Source of the DNA: Bacillota bacterium
Lineage (GTDB): Bacteria > Bacillota_E > JAJZYS01 > JAILZS01
Length of the DNA stretch: 7,414 nucleotides
Direction: 5' to 3'
NCBI GenBank assembly: GCA_021817625.1
Contig: JAKASY010000083.1
Coordinates: 1-7,414 of the forward strand
Part shown: in pieces, positions 4,391 to 7,414 of the stretch
How the letters are laid out: each line of letters starts with the position of its first letter
Numbering within the stretch: the first letter of the stretch is position 1
Program-made: the position numbers and the translations under genes
Notes under the pieces: generated by a model
The model's database searches: none
What the model was told of the DNA's origin: nothing
Seen by the model: only the letters and a program-made list of their open reading frames with translations

Positions 4391-5884
4391 TTACGAGGCC
4401 GGCTCAGCCAAGGCGGCCGGCGGGTCGCGCCGCAGCCAGACGGTGAACTCGGCGCCTCGCCCGTCGACACGGTTCGCCGCCTCGGCACGCCCGCCCAGGG
4501 CCTCCGCCCAGCGCTGCACGATGCTCAGGCCCAGGCCGGCGCCGCCGTCCCGGCGCCGGCCGCCGGCCGCCCCGCGGTAGAAGCGCTCGAACAGGTGCGG
4601 CAGGTCGTCGTCGGCGATGCCGCTGCCGCTGTCGAGCACTCGAAGGCGCGCCATGCCGGCGCTCTCGTCCGCGCGCACCGCCACGCTACCGTTCTCGGGC
4701 GTGTGGCGGGCCGCGTTCTCGACCAGGTTCGTGACGATCGTCTCGATCGCGTCAACCGTCGCCCACGCGGTGAGGCCGGGCGTCGCCGCCACCACCAGCT
4801 CGCGATCGCCCGTGAGGCTCTCCAGGCGGGGCCGCAGGTCCTCGAGCACCTTGCTGAGGTCCACGGCCCGGCCCTGCCGGCTGTCTCCCTCCTCAAGCCG
4901 TGCCAGGAGGAGCAGACCGCGCACGATGCGCGCCATCCGCTCCCCCTCTACGCGCAGGTCCCGCAGGGACCGCTCGAGCTCATCGCCGTCGCGTGACTCG
5001 CCTCGGAGCAGGAGGTCCAGGCGGCCGTTGAGGACCGTGAGCGGCGTGCGCAGGGAGTGCGAGGCGTCGGCCAGGAAGGCGCGCATGCGGCGCTGCTCGG
5101 CGCGCTCGCCCTCGAGGGCGGCGTCGATGCGCCGGACCATGTGGTCGAAGGCCACCGACAGGCGCGACACCTCGTCGTTACCCTCGGGGGCAGGGAGGCT
5201 CACATCCAGGTCGCCGCGGGCGATCTGATCGCTCGCGCGGGCCATGTCGTGAAGGGGGGCGAGAAAGCGGCCAAGGAGAAAGTAGATGGCCGCCGACGCC
5301 CCGATGAGCGCCAAAAGCCCCGCCAAAACGTCGAACCCGAGCTGTTGGCGCACGGTGAGATCGATCGGGGCGACCGGGGTCGTGAGTTCGAACAGGCCGA
5401 CCACCTGACCAAACCTTGTCACCACCGGCTCCACAACGACGAGCTGCTGCTGCCTGCCTTCGCCGGTAAGCAGGCGGACCGGTCGAGGATTCTGGAGGAA
5501 CTGCAGGTACTGCGCGGTCGGCAGGATGGGCGGTGCGAGGTTTCCGTACTCGCGCGAGATCGGAGCCTGGCTGTCGACCACCTGACCGAGGGCGTTGATG
5601 ACCGCCGCACCGACCGTCGGCGAGGCCAGCGCCCGGGCGAGCCCCGCTCCCGGCAGGTCGACGTCTGCGGGAGCCACGTTGCTCGCCAGCGTGTTGTAGT
5701 CCACCGCCATCTGAAGCGCCGTCGAGGCGATGAGCTCACGTCGCAGGGCGATCGTGCGCACCGTCGAGACCATGCCGAGCGCGACCGCGAGGACCGCCGC
5801 CGTGACGAGCGACAGGCGCGCGGCCAGGGAGGGCGCCCGCCACAGCCGCTGCCAGAGCCCGGGCGCGCGCTCAGCCGTCGCCAA
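4391..5884 (-). CDS. Membrane sensor histidine kinase of a two-component system
   Basis: A 497-residue sensor kinase, the partner of the response regulator encoded just upstream. Layout: short cytoplasmic N-terminus; membrane segment about 24-42; extracytoplasmic sensor region about 47-180, which may be PAS/Cache-like; second membrane segment about 184-205; HAMP domain about 205-258; dimerisation/phosphoacceptor helix with DASHSLRTPL (273-282), H276 being the phosphorylated residue; HATPase domain with N-box NLVENAARH (386-394), G1 DSGSGI (418-423), F-box LFERFYRG (431-438) and G2 GAGLGLS (448-454). Serine replaces the usual Glu after the histidine. The TTG start at 5884 overlaps the regulator gene by 14 bases and has no clear Shine-Dalgarno; the next ATG (5773) would cut into the first membrane helix, so TTG is preferred and coupling is likely. 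The signal sensed cannot be read from sequence. No terminator is visible after the TAA. Confidence 0.92.
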   Translation of the reverse strand: MATAERAPGLWQRLWRAPSLAARLSLVTAAVLAVALGMVSTVRTIALRRELIASTALQMAVDYNTLASNVAPADVDLPGAGLARALASPTVGAAVINALGQVVDSQAPISREYGNLAPPILPTAQYLQFLQNPRPVRLLTGEGRQQQLVVVEPVVTRFGQVVGLFELTTPVAPIDLTVRQQLGFDVLAGLLALIGASAAIYFLLGRFLAPLHDMARASDQIARGDLDVSLPAPEGNDEVSRLSVAFDHMVRRIDAALEGERAEQRRMRAFLADASHSLRTPLTVLNGRLDLLLRGESRDGDELERSLRDLRVEGERMARIVRGLLLLARLEEGDSRQGRAVDLSKVLEDLRPRLESLTGDRELVVAATPGLTAWATVDAIETIVTNLVENAARHTPENGSVAVRADESAGMARLRVLDSGSGIADDDLPHLFERFYRGAAGGRRRDGGAGLGLSIVQRWAEALGGRAEAANRVDGRGAEFTVWLRRDPPAALAEPAS

Positions 5885-6587
5885 GGCGGTAGCCGACGCC
5901 GCGCACCGTCTGGATGAGGCGGCGCTCGCGATCCTGCAGCTTGTCGCGCAGGTAGCTCACGTACACCTCGACCACGCCGGCGTCGCCCACGTAGTCGTAG
6001 CCCCACACCGCGTTGAGCAGGGCGTCCTTCGAGAACACGCGGTGCGGGTGCTCCATGAAGTGCGCGAGGAGCTGGAACTCGGTGCGCGAGAGGGAGAGCA
6101 CGCGACCGGCGCGCTCCACCCGGTAGGAGCGACGGTCCAAGACCACGTCCTCGAACGTGAGGACGTCGGTGTCGTCGCGCTGTCGCCGGCGCAGGTGGGC
6201 GCGCAGGCGCGCCGTGAGCTCCTCGAGGGCGAAGGGCTTGACCACGTAGTCGTCCGCGCCCTGGTCGAGCCCGACCACGCGGTCGCTGACGCCGTCACGC
6301 GCCGTGAGCATGACGATCACGACGTCAGAGCTGAGCGAGCGCATCTCGCGGCAGACGGAGAAGCCGTCCATGCCGGGCAGGCGCACGTCCAGGACCACCG
6401 CGTCGGGCAGCTGAACGCGAAAGCGGCGTAGCCCGCTCTCGCCGCTGTCCGCCTGGGCCACCTGATAGCCCGCGTAGGTCAGGCCGCTCGCCACGAGGTC
6501 GCGGATGCCGGCGTCGTCCTCGATCACGAGCACGCTGGCCGGTCCCTGGCCGCCCTCGGAGCGGCCGGCCGACCCGCCGACGCTCAT
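5871..6587 (-). CDS. OmpR/PhoB-family response regulator
   Basis: A 238-residue DNA-binding response regulator. The receiver domain (about 17-132) has the acidic pocket E23-D24-D25, phosphoacceptor D67 in VVLDVRLPGMDG, T95 and K117 in VKPFALEEL. The winged-helix domain (about 142-235) includes SRTEFQLL (167-174), KDALLNAVWG (187-196) and VYVSYLRDKL (208-217), close to the actinobacterial MprA/MtrA type. The first 16 residues are a Gly/Ser-rich extension. The ATG overlaps the stop of the Mrp-family gene as ATGA. A GTG three codons earlier is possible. The frame stays open much further upstream, but that stretch lies across the Mrp gene in another frame and is not coding. It is almost certainly phosphorylated by the kinase encoded next. 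Targets are unknown; the neighbouring respiratory operon is a natural guess. Confidence 0.94.
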   Translation of the reverse strand: MSVGGSAGRSEGGQGPASVLVIEDDAGIRDLVASGLTYAGYQVAQADSGESGLRRFRVQLPDAVVLDVRLPGMDGFSVCREMRSLSSDVVIVMLTARDGVSDRVVGLDQGADDYVVKPFALEELTARLRAHLRRRQRDDTDVLTFEDVVLDRRSYRVERAGRVLSLSRTEFQLLAHFMEHPHRVFSKDALLNAVWGYDYVGDAGVVEVYVSYLRDKLQDRERRLIQTVRGVGYRLGDG

Positions 6588-7414
6588 GCCGGCCACTCGA
6601 TGGCCAGGACGGCCGCGGCCAGGGCGTCGAACGCCCGGGCCTCCTCCGACTCGGGCGACGCGAGCACCGCCGGCCTGCCCTGGTCGCCCTGGGCGGAGAG
6701 CTGGGGCAGCACCGGCAGACGGCCGAGAAGCGGCACGCCGAGCTCGTCGGCCAGCATCTCCCCGCCGCTGCCGGCGAACACCTGCGTGCGCTCGCCGCAG
6801 TGCGGGCACGCGAAGTACGCCATGTTCTCGACCACCCCGGCCACCCGCTGGCCCGTGCGCGCGGCCATCGCGCTGACGCGCGCGGCGACGCTTACGGCAA
6901 GATCCTGGGGCGTCGTGACGAGCACGATCGCGCCCTTGGGCAGCTGGCCCTGCAGGCTGATGGCGACGTCCCCCGTGCCGGGCGGCGAGTCGACGACCAG
7001 ATAGTCCGGCTCGCCCCACTGCACCTCGCCGAGGAACTGCCCGAGCAGCTTCGACAGCATCGGCCCGCGCCAGATCACGGGCTGGCGCTCCTCGACGAGC
7101 GAGCCCATCGACATGACCTTCATGCCCGACGCCTCGGGCGGGATGATGACGCCATCGGTGATCACCCGCGGCGCCTGTGTCAGGCCCACGAGGCGCGGGA
7201 TGGAGAAGCCGTAGATGTCGGCGTCGAGGAGGCCCACGCTCTTGCCGCGCGCGGCGAGGGCAGCGCCGAGGTTGGCGGCCACGGTCGACTTGCCCACGCC
7301 ACCCTTGCCGCTCGCGACGATGAGCACGCGCGTCTTCAGCTCCCCGGACGTGAAGGGCGAGGGCGGCACGGGCGCGCCGGCCGAGGCGGCGCCGCCCGCG
7401 CGTACCTTGGCGCC
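6584..7414 (-). CDS. mrp: Mrp/ApbC-family P-loop ATPase, iron-sulfur cluster carrier (5' end outside the window)
   Basis: Cytoplasmic P-loop NTPase of the Mrp/NBP35 family, which binds and transfers iron-sulfur clusters to target proteins. 276 codons are visible and the frame stays open to the right edge. Counting from the internal GTG at 7369: deviant Walker A GKGGVGKST (21-29), DADIYG (49-54), the IWRGPM region (99-104), DSPPGTGD (127-134), and C188-P-H-C191, the CxxC that holds a bridging 4Fe-4S cluster in the dimer. Family members are usually about 350 residues with an N-terminal MIP18/DUF59 domain. The Gly/Ala-rich stretch before 7369 looks like the linker to that domain, so about 80-100 residues are probably beyond the edge; GTG 7369 as a true start is the less likely option. 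The stop overlaps the regulator ATG. A cluster carrier next to a Rieske operon makes biological sense, but these proteins are general. Confidence 0.93.
   Translation of the reverse strand, partial: GAKVRAGGAASAGAPVPPSPFTSGELKTRVLIVASGKGGVGKSTVAANLGAALAARGKSVGLLDADIYGFSIPRLVGLTQAPRVITDGVIIPPEASGMKVMSMGSLVEERQPVIWRGPMLSKLLGQFLGEVQWGEPDYLVVDSPPGTGDVAISLQGQLPKGAIVLVTTPQDLAVSVAARVSAMAARTGQRVAGVVENMAYFACPHCGERTQVFAGSGGEMLADELGVPLLGRLPVLPQLSAQGDQGRPAVLASPESEEARAFDALAAAVLAIEWPA

Noticed and set aside
6588..7019. Upstream extension of the response regulator frame into the Mrp-family gene
   Set aside because: This stretch is out of frame with an unmistakable P-loop ATPase and contains no receiver-domain sequence. 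The ATG at 6587 with its ATGA overlap is a natural start.

Overview
This is a GC-rich window (roughly 70% G+C by eye) with every gene on the minus strand, read from high to low coordinates. The packing is dense, with GTG or TTG starts and 4-base stop/start overlaps. The gene content is a Rieske/cytochrome b quinol oxidase with a fused cytochrome c domain, a CcmE of the cysteine type, and a two-component pair resembling actinobacterial MprA/MtrA-type systems. This suggests a high-GC soil-type bacterium outside the classical Proteobacteria, perhaps a Chloroflexota/Dormibacterota-like or other deep lineage. The taxonomic placement is inference only.

Region 7414-4391 holds three chained genes. 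The first is an Mrp/ApbC-family P-loop ATPase whose 5' end lies outside the window. The second is an OmpR/PhoB-type response regulator that overlaps it by 4 bases (ATGA). The third is a membrane sensor histidine kinase that overlaps the regulator by 14 bases from a TTG start.

Region 4390-4245 is the only sizeable gap. It carries a strong-looking promoter (TTGACA, 17 bases, TACATT) and a leader of about 70 nt. One segment of the leader can pair either with an upstream segment or with the Shine-Dalgarno sequence of the next gene.

Region 4244-1 looks like one long operon. A Rieske protein with an extra cytoplasmic zinc ribbon is followed by a single polypeptide that joins cytochrome b6, subunit IV and a mono-heme cytochrome c. 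After these come ccmE, ccmA, ccmB and the start of ccmC. The Rieske and cytochrome b/c proteins would form a quinol:cytochrome c (or other acceptor) oxidoreductase. CcmA, CcmB, CcmC and CcmE move and deliver heme for covalent attachment to c-type cytochromes, including the CxxCH site of the fusion protein encoded just upstream. Substrate and maturation machinery are therefore made together.

The most notable points are the CxxxY heme-binding motif of CcmE (System I* type), the three-part cytochrome fusion, the PAWY variant of the Qo motif, the zinc ribbon on the Rieske protein, and the possible leader switch. No tRNA, rRNA, CRISPR array, insertion sequence or clear intrinsic terminator was seen.
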